The notes below the pieces were generated by a model. That model ran no database searches and was not told the origin of the DNA. It worked only from the letters and a program-made list of their open reading frames with translations. Source: Synechococcus sp. PCC 7335 (GTDB lineage Bacteria > Cyanobacteriota > Cyanobacteriia > Phormidesmidales > Phormidesmidaceae). Taken from it: a DNA stretch of 64,000 nucleotides. The stretch covers positions 3,629,612 to 3,693,611 of the forward strand of contig NZ_DS989904.1 in assembly GCF_000155595.1 (NCBI RefSeq). The letters are read 5' to 3'. Below, in pieces: positions 16,993-26,422 of this stretch (positions are counted from its first letter, which is position 1; each line of letters opens with the position of its first letter). The position numbers were made by a program, and so were the translations under genes.

Positions 16993-19900
16993 TTAGAATC
17001 TAATCCTGTATTCCAGTTCAAAGTCAGTATCTTCTACGTCCAGGTTAGACGCGCCTCTGATTCGTAAGCTATCTGTAAATTCGTACTGTACACCTAGCTG
17101 CGGCGCATTACTGCTATTCAAAACTTGTAAGAAATCAATGTTAAATCGTTCGCCAATAGCTGCTGTCGCTTCTACGCCAATGCCAATGTCGGCAGTGCTA
17201 TCTTCTCCGGTATCAGTAGTGGGAAAGACTCTAAAAGACTGTAGACCAACTGCGTCTGCGACACGATCACCAAAGGTAGATAGACGACCCGCACCAACGA
17301 ACTCTGCGACCTGGAGGTATGACGCAGAGGTTAAGCCAGTAAACAAGTCACTGCCCAAGAGCGCTAGCAGCTCACCCTCCCTACGGGAAGGATCGCTAGT
17401 AAGAACAAGATTTTCATCAATTTCGCTAGCAGGTCCTGTAGCTTCGGCTCTGACACTAATGTATTGAACGTTACCTGTAGTTTCAATCGGGGTCTCATTG
17501 ATATCCGCACTGAGAAAGCCACCTGCAACCACAGGCGTATTGGTGATATCGGTCTCTTGAACCCTCGCTAGCATAACGACATCTAGAAACGGATCAAGGC
17601 CACCTTCAGGTGTAAATGTTGCTGTATTCGCCGCGTTCCTGTCTAAGCGAAACTGGGTCGAGAAGAGATTGATCCAGCCGGTTCTTAGCTCAACTACCCC
17701 ATCTGGCTGTAGGTTGTTGAGAGTGCCGTTTACGGTGAGTCCACCGGTAGCAGTGATGTTATAGAAAGGCTGACCGATGATTGATAGGCGATCGCCAAAC
17801 GCCAAGGTAAAGTCTTGGATAACAATATTGTCTGAAATTCCTGGCGGCACTTCATCCGGTTGTACTTCAAGTGGATCAATCCCTAAATACTCAGCTCGAT
17901 ATGGATTGATTTCCTCTAGTTCTTCTTCAGTAGGCAGACTAGAGCCACTTGCTTCTCTCAGTAGCTGATTAGCTTGGACTTCTCCGTTGTCAACTTCTAA
18001 AGCGCCACTGATAGTCGGTTCTAAAACAGCATCCGAAATCAAAATCTGTCCTTGAAGATCAGCTTGCAAAATGTCCTTATAGTCAATAGGGAGATCTTCT
18101 AAGGAAATTACTATGCCGTTAGTATCTGGTTGATTTGACTGTTCTATCTGTTTTAGCTGTGTGGCCAATTGGGGACCTATTTGGGCGATCTGCCGAGTAA
18201 CTTGAGGAGTTCTTGCTGAAGCAGATATCTGAGAAGAAAGAATTGATTCGCCTGATAGCAGCAGCGGTAGCGCTCCGTCTGCAACTATGCGACCATTATT
18301 TAACTGGGCTTGGAACTGTTGAATGTCGACTCGTTCAAGATTAAATAGAACATCCCCATTGATGCTGGTAATCGGATCGCCTACCAACTCACTAACAACA
18401 ACGCCGTTTCTGATAGTTGCCTCTCCGGCTACAAGCGGTTGAGCCACGCTACCCCCAACCTGTACAACAATCTCACCTTCCCCTCCTTCCCAACGGACCT
18501 GATCATCTGTTAGGGCATTCAGCAGAGCAAAATTCTCGCTGGGAACAACCGCCTTTAGATCTATTTGCTCAGTAGAGGGAGCCACATCCATAAAAGAGAA
18601 AGCGTACGGCACCCTGCCTTCTATGGTGACAGGATTGCTACCGAAACCGTCAAAAAGCTGACTGAGCTGAGCGATCGCCCCATCTTCTATCTGAGCTTCC
18701 GTTTGGTCCTCCACCTGGCCTTTCACAGGCAAAACCGCAACCTCACTCTCTAGGTTCAGAACTGCATTGCGATAGTCGAGATTCGCCCCTATTCGGTCAA
18801 TCGCGTAGCCGTTTACTTGCGCTTCTGTAACGGTTATTTGGCTAACTACAGCAGGATTTGAAAGACTACCACCAAAGGTGGTCACTGTATCTAGCGTGCC
18901 TACCACCTCGGCAGGCAAGGGATAAACGATCTCTACTAGCTCTACTGGAACATTCTGGGCAACTAGCTGCCCATCAAGCTGTTCTAGATTACCATTAGCA
19001 GTTAGATCAACTTGAGTTTCGGCTGAGTCAACATTGGCAATAATATCAACGCTACCTTGTTGAATATCCCCGGCAATTGAGAAGCTGTTGTCTTGTGTAT
19101 ATTGGCCCCATTCCCAATCGCTGCCTTGAATATCAAAGTCGGCGAAGAGATTAGAGGGTTCAGATGTTCTACCAGCGACCTCGATAGAACCCGTAAATTC
19201 TCCAGTCAGTTCATCTATATCAGCGAGTACCAAGTCACCTGGTTCACTTTCTTCAGGAGGATTTTCTTCTAAGAAAGCAACAAAACTTTCTAGCTTCTCC
19301 AACAAACTGGCATCAGGCAATCCTACAGAGACTGTGGTGAGATCAGCGGCCGATCCCAGTGGTCCAGAAGGATCAGGCAAACCAAAAGCGCTAAAGTCAA
19401 CTGCTTCAATAATTGGAACGAGATCTTCAATTCGTCCTTTAGCGACTGTTAGCGCACCTTCATACTCAATATCATCTCGACTAGAGTTTGGGAGATTAGC
19501 GCTACCAGCGAGTAGGTATTGACTCTCATCAAAGAGAAGTTCTCCTCGCTCTATCGTGACGGTGTCGTTAGCGTAGGCAAAACTAGCGGTAAGTTGATCA
19601 GCATCAACAGGACGAAGTGAAGGATCGGCGATCGCCAGCTCGCCTGACACAATGGGATTGTTTAAGTCACTCAAGTTGGCTTCCACCCTAGCATCCAAGC
19701 GGCCAGCTATCGTTCCAAAGCCATACTGTACGGCTGGTTGGATATCCAATAGTTCTAAAGGTAGCTGGAGCAAGCTAGCTTGGAACTGACTATTTTCTCC
19801 AGACCCTTGTGCAATAAACCCTGAATTTCGTACTTCAAAAGAGATTGGCCGATCGAGCAGGTCTGCTTCAGGGGAGCCCCCCACCGCTAGCTGAAGACGA

Positions 19901-22428
19901 TCTTCTGTTCCTTGTAGATTGACTCGGCCTCCTTCTGAAAGAGAGAACGCAACTGGCCCACTAAGTGGCTCAAACAGTAGATCGTTAAGCGCAAAATTGT
20001 TTAACCTAGCGTCGCCAACAATTTGCGGATCAGGCAGCGTTCCTAGCACTTGACCTTCAAAGCTAGCACGTCCATCCACCTGGGCATAGTCGCTGACAGT
20101 TTGAGGAGCAAAGCTGTTGAACGGACGAAGGTTAACTGACTCAAGCGCTACAGATAGATTGAGATCTCCAATGGGATTAGGCTGGTCGAGATCGATGCCA
20201 ATGGTACCGTCTGCGTAAACTCCAGGCGCAGTAAAGTAATCGATAGCAAGGCTGTTTCCTTGAAGTGCAAAAGCCGTAGTCCAGTCGCCCTGCGCTAGTA
20301 GAGGCTCGCTAGTGTCAGTGAGTTGAAGCTGAGCATTAGTGATCGCGGCTTCTCCAACGACTTCAATACTGCCAACATCAAGCGCATCTAAGTTTCCAGA
20401 AGCTGAAACATTCGCATTTAATAGCCCTTGAGCTTGAGTGGTGAATTGTTGAATCGGAATACGCTGCGTAGCTACATCGGCCTGGAAATTGCGGCTGTCT
20501 AGGTCTAAAAGAGCAGTGGCGCTCAGTGTACCTTCAGCCACTCGCAGTTGAGTGTTGTCCAGCTGCAAAATGTTGTTTGCAAAAGCAACTTCCCCAGTCC
20601 CTGGAAAGTCGGACTCAGAAAGCTGAAACTCAGCGAATGCAGTGGGCGATCGCAGCTCTCCGCCTGCCTTGATATCGGCGCTCAAGTTGCCAATGACAAG
20701 ATCTTCTGGTGTAGTAAAGCCGTAGGTTTGAGCAAGGGCGTCTGTCGCAATGTTCGTTGCTTGAGCATCTAGCTCAAAGAGAAGACTGTCCAAATCTAGA
20801 ACCGCAGCAGCGTTCAGTGTCCCGCCACTCACCTGCACTAGCGTGTTGTCTAGCACTAGCGTATTGTCTACTAGCGCAACTTCTCCGGTAGCTGGAAAGT
20901 CAGAGTCTGAAAGCTGAAATTGAGCGGTTGCTATAGGCGAGTCTAAATTACCGGCGGCCTGAATATCAGCGCTCACAGAGCCAATAGTCAGATCTTCTGG
21001 AACCGTGACATCGTAAATCTGGGCGAGTGTGTCTGCGGGCAAATTGTCTGCTTCGGCCTCTAAGGCAAAGCTCAGATTGTCTAGATCGGATAGATCAAGC
21101 TGTCCGCTAGCAACCACAAGTCCACCCACCTGGGGCAGCAGCCGAAGTTCATTAAGGTCAAATTGCGATCGCGTTACCTCAAAGTTAGCCGTTGCCGCCT
21201 GTAGATCTAGCCGGTCTACTTGCAAAGGCGCTAAGCTGGCTAGCTGACCTTGTGCCTGCGGCTCGTCTATCTCTCCAGTTACCTGCACATCAAGTTCAAA
21301 CGTACCGTTTGCAGCTACCGGTAAATCAAAATTACCCAGCCTCTGCACATTGTCTAGGGTAACCGCCGGAATTTGCGCTCGGAGGTCATAGCCTTCTTCC
21401 CAATCGACATCACCCGTTGCGATCGCACTCACGCCATCTAGCTCTAGGCTCGTATCTTCTACGGTGACGCTTTGCCCTTTGAAGACAAGCTGGCTACGAA
21501 TGTCTTCAACAGGCGCCGACAGTTGACTGGCTAGAAACTCTCCGTTTTGCAAAGAAGCAACGCCTTTGATGTCAGTCACGGATTCGTCAAGACCACCGTC
21601 TACCAGAGCGGTCAACAACGTCAGATTGCCGTCTAGCTCACCTGAGACTAGCCCAAGTGAATCAGGCAAAAAGATATTGACGCCCGTCACCGGAACATCG
21701 TCAGCTCGCACTGCGGCTTTAACCGTTTGAGTATTGAGATTACCGTTGCCGTTGAGCGCAAAATCGCCAGAGTCGAGCTCTCCGGCGGCATCAAAAGTGA
21801 ATTCTTTGGCACCTTCTCCGAAAAATTCAACTAGCACATCGGTATCGCGCACCTGGACAATCTCACGTGGCACGATCGCTGGCAGATCTGGATCGATGAA
21901 AGGAACAGCCGTGACGCTAGCGTCCTCAATCTTAATCGATTGAATCTCTGATTTGATTCTCGATTCTGCCTCCTCGGATTCTGGCAGCTCAAAATCAGTC
22001 CAGGTGCCGTCTTCTGATTGAACTAAAGAGATATCAGGCCGCACTAACACGATCTCTGATTTGGCGATTTGCTGTAGGATTAGCGATCGCAGTCCGATTT
22101 TGACCTCAATTTCGTCTACCGTAATCGAAGATAGGTCCGTTTCTGTGGGCGGAATCACAGACTTTCCTAGCCGCACTCCCCAAAAAGTCAGTCCTGTGAC
22201 GTCTCCTAGTTCAGTTGGACGGTTAATTGCCTCATCGACAGATGCCGTTACGCGAGGTAGAAGCAACGCAGTCACAATCCGATTGCCCCAAACTGCAATG
22301 ACCACTGCACCTGCTACGGCAACGACTCCCATCCCCCCTGCAATCGTCAGGAGCGTTTTTCGAAAGCGATGAGAAGAATGAGGACGTGGGGCCTGCTCTT
22401 GGGGCGCAGAGTCGGGCGTATCAGACAT
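16993..22428 (-). CDS. tamB: TamB/DUF490 family translocation and assembly protein
   Basis: A very large envelope protein of 1811 residues. A short cytoplasmic tail is followed by one membrane helix (about 26-50, TLLTIAGGMGVVAVAGAVVIAVWG). A long repetitive beta-strand region then has many LxLDNVxxxxGxxxxxGxL-like units, consistent with a lipid-conducting beta-taco. The C-terminal DUF490 domain (about 1450-1811) ends in DTDFELEYRIRF, a terminal aromatic as in outer-membrane-associated chains. TamB-like proteins bridge inner and outer membranes and move phospholipid or help insert outer-membrane proteins. Length fits cyanobacterial members. No outer-membrane partner gene is adjacent. A terminator-like hairpin follows the gene. 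Confidence 0.85.
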   Translation of the reverse strand: MSDTPDSAPQEQAPRPHSSHRFRKTLLTIAGGMGVVAVAGAVVIAVWGNRIVTALLLPRVTASVDEAINRPTELGDVTGLTFWGVRLGKSVIPPTETDLSSITVDEIEVKIGLRSLILQQIAKSEIVLVRPDISLVQSEDGTWTDFELPESEEAESRIKSEIQSIKIEDASVTAVPFIDPDLPAIVPREIVQVRDTDVLVEFFGEGAKEFTFDAAGELDSGDFALNGNGNLNTQTVKAAVRADDVPVTGVNIFLPDSLGLVSGELDGNLTLLTALVDGGLDESVTDIKGVASLQNGEFLASQLSAPVEDIRSQLVFKGQSVTVEDTSLELDGVSAIATGDVDWEEGYDLRAQIPAVTLDNVQRLGNFDLPVAANGTFELDVQVTGEIDEPQAQGQLASLAPLQVDRLDLQAATANFEVTRSQFDLNELRLLPQVGGLVVASGQLDLSDLDNLSFALEAEADNLPADTLAQIYDVTVPEDLTIGSVSADIQAAGNLDSPIATAQFQLSDSDFPATGEVALVDNTLVLDNTLVQVSGGTLNAAAVLDLDSLLFELDAQATNIATDALAQTYGFTTPEDLVIGNLSADIKAGGELRSPTAFAEFQLSESDFPGTGEVAFANNILQLDNTQLRVAEGTLSATALLDLDSRNFQADVATQRIPIQQFTTQAQGLLNANVSASGNLDALDVGSIEVVGEAAITNAQLQLTDTSEPLLAQGDWTTAFALQGNSLAIDYFTAPGVYADGTIGIDLDQPNPIGDLNLSVALESVNLRPFNSFAPQTVSDYAQVDGRASFEGQVLGTLPDPQIVGDARLNNFALNDLLFEPLSGPVAFSLSEGGRVNLQGTEDRLQLAVGGSPEADLLDRPISFEVRNSGFIAQGSGENSQFQASLLQLPLELLDIQPAVQYGFGTIAGRLDARVEANLSDLNNPIVSGELAIADPSLRPVDADQLTASFAYANDTVTIERGELLFDESQYLLAGSANLPNSSRDDIEYEGALTVAKGRIEDLVPIIEAVDFSAFGLPDPSGPLGSAADLTTVSVGLPDASLLEKLESFVAFLEENPPEESEPGDLVLADIDELTGEFTGSIEVAGRTSEPSNLFADFDIQGSDWEWGQYTQDNSFSIAGDIQQGSVDIIANVDSAETQVDLTANGNLEQLDGQLVAQNVPVELVEIVYPLPAEVVGTLDTVTTFGGSLSNPAVVSQITVTEAQVNGYAIDRIGANLDYRNAVLNLESEVAVLPVKGQVEDQTEAQIEDGAIAQLSQLFDGFGSNPVTIEGRVPYAFSFMDVAPSTEQIDLKAVVPSENFALLNALTDDQVRWEGGEGEIVVQVGGSVAQPLVAGEATIRNGVVVSELVGDPITSINGDVLFNLERVDIQQFQAQLNNGRIVADGALPLLLSGESILSSQISASARTPQVTRQIAQIGPQLATQLKQIEQSNQPDTNGIVISLEDLPIDYKDILQADLQGQILISDAVLEPTISGALEVDNGEVQANQLLREASGSSLPTEEELEEINPYRAEYLGIDPLEVQPDEVPPGISDNIVIQDFTLAFGDRLSIIGQPFYNITATGGLTVNGTLNNLQPDGVVELRTGWINLFSTQFRLDRNAANTATFTPEGGLDPFLDVVMLARVQETDITNTPVVAGGFLSADINETPIETTGNVQYISVRAEATGPASEIDENLVLTSDPSRREGELLALLGSDLFTGLTSASYLQVAEFVGAGRLSTFGDRVADAVGLQSFRVFPTTDTGEDSTADIGIGVEATAAIGERFNIDFLQVLNSSNAPQLGVQYEFTDSLRIRGASNLDVEDTDFELEYRIRF

Positions 22429-22719
22429 AGGAAGGGCAGCTCAAGAAGACACTATCAAGGCATGGGGCAAGGCATAGGGACAAACCAGTGCGTAATCCGA
22501 TAATGACGTACACCACTACGTAGACTTTTCTAAAAGGCGTATGTCTCTTGCATAGTATCAGCAAGCAACGTACGTTCAACAAATAATTCTGATATAGGAA
22601 AACGCTTGCAGTACGAATTTAAAGTGCTAACTGCAGATATCGCTCATCTTTGCTCAGTTTGTAACTCCGAGTACCTTTGAAAACCAAGGAGCGAGGTACA
22701 GTCTTTAAGCTGCATATCC

Positions 22720-23646
22720 TTAAAGACGCTCTGACTGTTGGGAGACAGCAGGTTTCGCAGTAGAGAGTAGAAAAATACCTACAAAGATAAGAACTGCACC
22801 AAATATGCTGAGCAGCGGTATTGTTTCTTGCAATAGGATAAATGCAATTGCTGCAGCAGAGACAGGCGTAACCAAATTTAGTGCTGTTGTCAATATGGGA
22901 GAAAGGTACTTAGCAGCATAGCTGTAGCAGAAAGTCGGAACAGCGGTCGCTATAATACCTAATCCTAATGATATGGCGGCAACCCGACTGTCCGAGACGA
23001 CCTCTAGAAGAAACAGATGCGAGCTAGCTACCGTAATCGGTGCAATTATCATAGACCCAATCGCGAACGTCGCGCAAGATACTGCAACTGGGTCTATGCT
23101 TTTGTTTAAGCTAGAATAGTGTTTGAACAAAGCTGCATACCCAAGCGATACGCAGGCTGCTAGTAAAGCAAAGAAGAGTCCTGTTAGGTAAATTGATTGT
23201 TCTTCTCCAAGGCCTGTCACTTTCGGATAGATAAACAATAGTAATCCGATAAATGAGATAGAGACGCCGACTATTTCCGTGCGTACTATTCCTTTGCCTA
23301 AGACCGCTTTGATGATGAGACCCAGGATGGGCGAGAGTCCCACGACAAGGGTTACATCACCGACAGGCGCTAGTTGAAAGGCTCGTACTGCGAACAAGTA
23401 GTAGAACACCATCAGACTAGATAGCAATAATCCGGTCGGCCTGCGAATGAGCTGTATAGCAGTTGACAACAACGAGGGATAAAAGACAAAAACTACAAGA
23501 GTGGATACGAACGCGCTTAGCACGCGAATAGAAAGGACTTCAAGCGTTGTGAAACCGGGCAGCAGCTTGATGAATGTACCTGTTAGGCCCCAAGTTAGCG
23601 CCGCTACACATCCCAAAACGAACGCGGATGTTCGGAAAGAGGTCAT
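22720..23646 (-). CDS. EamA/DMT superfamily transporter
   Basis: A 308-residue integral membrane protein with about ten hydrophobic helices in two repeated halves. The first half begins LGCVAALTWGLTGTFIKLLPG, the second ALLAACVSLGYAALFKHY. The motif AVRAFQLAPVGDVTLVVGLSPILG and the later YAAKYLSPILTTALNLVTPVSAAAIAFILLQETIP are typical of EamA exporters of metabolites. The substrate is unknown. It is flanked by gaps of about 290 nt and 220 nt, so it is probably transcribed alone. Confidence 0.85.
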   Translation of the reverse strand: MTSFRTSAFVLGCVAALTWGLTGTFIKLLPGFTTLEVLSIRVLSAFVSTLVVFVFYPSLLSTAIQLIRRPTGLLLSSLMVFYYLFAVRAFQLAPVGDVTLVVGLSPILGLIIKAVLGKGIVRTEIVGVSISFIGLLLFIYPKVTGLGEEQSIYLTGLFFALLAACVSLGYAALFKHYSSLNKSIDPVAVSCATFAIGSMIIAPITVASSHLFLLEVVSDSRVAAISLGLGIIATAVPTFCYSYAAKYLSPILTTALNLVTPVSAAAIAFILLQETIPLLSIFGAVLIFVGIFLLSTAKPAVSQQSERL

Positions 23647-23866
23647 AATCTGTCACCGCGACTAAGCACTGATATAGGTAAGAAGTTCTCCTATTATGTA
23701 AGCAGCGACCAACTTTTCTACACAAGTAAAGTTCCACTCGTTTTGAAAGTTTTATGCAGCACATCTGTAGGTCGCAAAATTTAGACCTTTCTAGCCCCCT
23801 CTAAACATAAGTCTCTTTAAATGTCCCAAAGAAGGATTCTCAAAAGCTCTAATGAGCTAAGCGTCG

Positions 23867-24730
23867 TTACTTGACAATCAACTTACTGGCGATTGTCTCA
23901 AACTGATTCGCGATTAAGGTCAGATGCCCCTCTGCCGGATAGGTTGTGAGTTGGGCTGTCGGCAAGCTCGCAGCGACTTGTTTTGCCACTGCAATCGGAA
24001 TCGTAATATCTTGTTCGCCGTGTAAGAACGTCAATGGCATCTGAATCTTATCTACATTGAAATCCCACTCTTTTAAGTAGAGCTGAGTATCCCAAGCGAC
24101 ACCTTTCAATCCCTGACACATCGACTCAGCCGACATCTGACGCACCGTTTCTACGCGATTTTGTGATTCTACAAAGTCATAGTCCACTGGAGAAACCCGC
24201 TTTTTCATCTTCGCCAAGCGGCGTTCTGCAGAATCATTCAGAGACTGTAATTCCAGTTTAAGTGTTAACAGGTTGATCAAAGGAAATCTTTGCGCCAGCC
24301 TCCAAGCTAAGCGCTGAGCTATTGGAAAATGCTTGATTGCGTCCGCTTGCCATGCACCTGAAGCCATGACGACAGTATGAAGCCGATTAGGAATCTTGGC
24401 GGCACAGGCTACGCCATACCCACCACCGCCAGAAACACCTAGTGTAGAGAATTTGTTCCAACCTAAGGCACCTGCGAGGAATTCTACGTCTTTCACATAG
24501 TCAGAGAAGCTTCGATTAGGTTGTGGGTCAGATCTTCCTATGCCTGGGCGATCAGGCGCAATGAGATATAAGCCGGATCGCTTTATGGTTTCGTCTCCCC
24601 ACAATAAGGGTTCTAACCGACAGGACAGCCCTCCATGGAAGTACAAAACTGGATGTCCACTAGGCTTTCCAAACTCCGCGTAAGCTAACTGTCGCTTGTC
24701 GGGGAGGGTAAGCAATTTCGTAGTTTCCAT
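23867..24730 (-). CDS. Alpha/beta fold hydrolase
   Basis: About 287 residues. The order is VLYFHGGLSCR (oxyanion), LIAPDRPGIGRSDP, the nucleophile elbow LGVSGGGGYG, an acid (FLHGEQDITIPI) and the catalytic His (YPAEGHLTL). This is the general organisation of esterases, haloalkane dehalogenases and related enzymes; the substrate is not inferable. I chose ATG 24730, where the protein aligns naturally with family starts. An in-frame GTG ten codons upstream has no better ribosome-binding site. Confidence 0.8.
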   Translation of the reverse strand: METTKLLTLPDKRQLAYAEFGKPSGHPVLYFHGGLSCRLEPLLWGDETIKRSGLYLIAPDRPGIGRSDPQPNRSFSDYVKDVEFLAGALGWNKFSTLGVSGGGGYGVACAAKIPNRLHTVVMASGAWQADAIKHFPIAQRLAWRLAQRFPLINLLTLKLELQSLNDSAERRLAKMKKRVSPVDYDFVESQNRVETVRQMSAESMCQGLKGVAWDTQLYLKEWDFNVDKIQMPLTFLHGEQDITIPIAVAKQVAASLPTAQLTTYPAEGHLTLIANQFETIASKLIVK

Positions 24731-24799
24731 GAAAGCTGTGTTCAACCGACTGCAAGACACAACCTATTATGACCTATTTACTTAAGCGCGAATAACCTC

Positions 24800-25239
24800 T
24801 CAGGCGGCCAAGTCATCTCGAATCTTCGTTGCCTCAGATGGACTTTGATAGTTGCATCGGGCACAACTAGACCACGACTGTACAAGCGTCAAGGTGTTGC
24901 CGTCTGGGTCTTTGAACGATGCAATAGTGCCGCCCCACGGCTGCTTCTCAGGTGGGTCGAGGAACTCTACTTCTGAGCGAGTCAGTTTGTTATGACTCTC
25001 AGAAATATTTTCAACTGTAAAGGACAACCTTGTAAAACTACCCACTAACAACTCGCCAGTCGTGTCGTCTGACACTTCTGAATTTTCAACAACGATGGAA
25101 ACATCCGCTGAACGCAACACCAGAAAACCTTCTTGTGCGCTGTCTACTTCTAGACTTAATCCGAGTGCATCTTGATAGAAATGCTTAGCACGAGCAATAT
25201 CTAAAACGAAGACCTGATAGTGTCTAGCTGCATACTCAT
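24800..25239 (-). pseudogene. VOC (glyoxalase/bleomycin resistance) family gene with a frameshift near its start
   Basis: A strong GGAGGTG precedes ATG 25239, but that frame stops after 12 codons. The correct VOC sequence continues in another frame as HYQVFVLDIARAKHFYQDALGLSLEVD and then through ATG 25120 to 24800, ending with FKDPDGNTLTLVQSW. The two frames join if one base is restored around 25222-25225 (LD|HYQVFV). This is either a one-base deletion that kills the gene or a sequencing error. If translation began at 25120, the product would lack the first beta-alpha unit and a metal-site His. Function of the parent protein is unknown beyond the fold. Confidence 0.72.
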
Positions 25240-25435
25240 GGGTGACTCACCTCCACCTACAGTAGCCATTACTATATCGCCAATTCTAGCTTTTAGTACA
25301 GACGTTCTGTCAAGGCTGAACGCCGCAGACTGCTGTAAGCGACTAGACATTATCTAAACAATAAGTAGTGGCACAACCTGACAATAGTAGAACGTAATAT
25401 TCACAGCCAAACAATATTTAACCAAGAAAATCAAA

Positions 25436-25780
25436 CTACTTGCTAACAGTCGTGCGATCAGGTAGCTCAGGAGCGTTATCAACAGCAACGTTCTCTTCAG
25501 CAATCTCTTCTAGATTCAGCTTCTCGTTAAGCACTTCCCCTAAAGAGTCTGCCTGAACTTCATCGTTCGCCTCCATAGAGGCCTTGCTTTGGGCAGCTCT
25601 ACGCTGGGCCCGCATCGCTTCAAGTTCATCTGGAGCTGACACCTGCGTAGATTCATCTGATATCAACGGTGCAGCTTTGGCAGCAGGTTGCATTAGACCT
25701 ATCAGCATAATCAAACCGATAGAAAGAAAAGTAAGGTGTTTTGCACAGACACGTAGTGAAACCAATACACGTTTAATCAT
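25436..25780 (-). CDS. Hypothetical secreted acidic protein
   Basis: 114 residues. Residues 1-36 form a signal peptide (basic start, hydrophobic LTFLSIGLIMLIGLM, likely cleavage after AAKAA). The mature part is low in complexity, acidic and probably helical or disordered (ELEAMRAQRRAAQSKASMEANDE, LNLEEIAEEN). I recognise no family. The signal peptide and codon use make it a credible gene. Confidence 0.55.
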   Translation of the reverse strand: MIKRVLVSLRVCAKHLTFLSIGLIMLIGLMQPAAKAAPLISDESTQVSAPDELEAMRAQRRAAQSKASMEANDEVQADSLGEVLNEKLNLEEIAEENVAVDNAPELPDRTTVSK

Positions 25781-26422
25781 GGAACTATCTTCTCTTAATT
25801 ACTGAGAATGGTTGAATGGAAATGGTTGAATGAAAGTGAAAAGTGTTTAGTCGGGCGATCGCTCCAAAACTGTAGGCGTATTTGTATGTGTATTAAGGAT
25901 AGTAAGGAGCTAAACAAATCAAGGCAACATTAGTAGCGAATTACTCTTGAGCTTGCGGGCTCCCTATGACCTAAACTCTATCACCTAAGTCCTCTATCGC
26001 GAGTAAGCAACCAGCATGCAAAAAGCGTTCTCTTCTAAAGCTTTCAATATCATAAGGTAGCGATAGAGAACATCGTCTCTTCCAAGAGATAGAGTCAGAG
26101 TAGTAAAACAAGACACAAATTCTACCCCTATGCGTCATCAAAAGCACTGTAACCAACCGTGTGCATAAAAGCTTTAGTTCGTTCACATACAAACGTAATT
26201 CTTGAAAGGAGCGATCCTATATCGATCAAACTATTGATTAAACTTTCAACGCCGTAATACCCGTGTACGGTAAAACGATGCTTCGAAACGGCACATAGTG
26301 ATGGGTAGGAGTCTTTACAAAATTTAAGATATTCCCCTAGGCGTATTGAATTTAATCTTTGTTATGCCGATGATTGATATGCCCCCACTTTTTCCTCTAC
26401 TCCACTATCGTGGACGAAAAAT
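25781..26422. other. Intergenic region upstream of the alpha-amylase gene
   Basis: 642 nt, AT-rich. A 73-codon minus-strand frame (25971-26192) shows no protein features. A short CCGTA...TACGG inverted repeat near 26251-26268 is too small to interpret. I see no recognised regulator site or mobile element. Confidence 0.4.
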
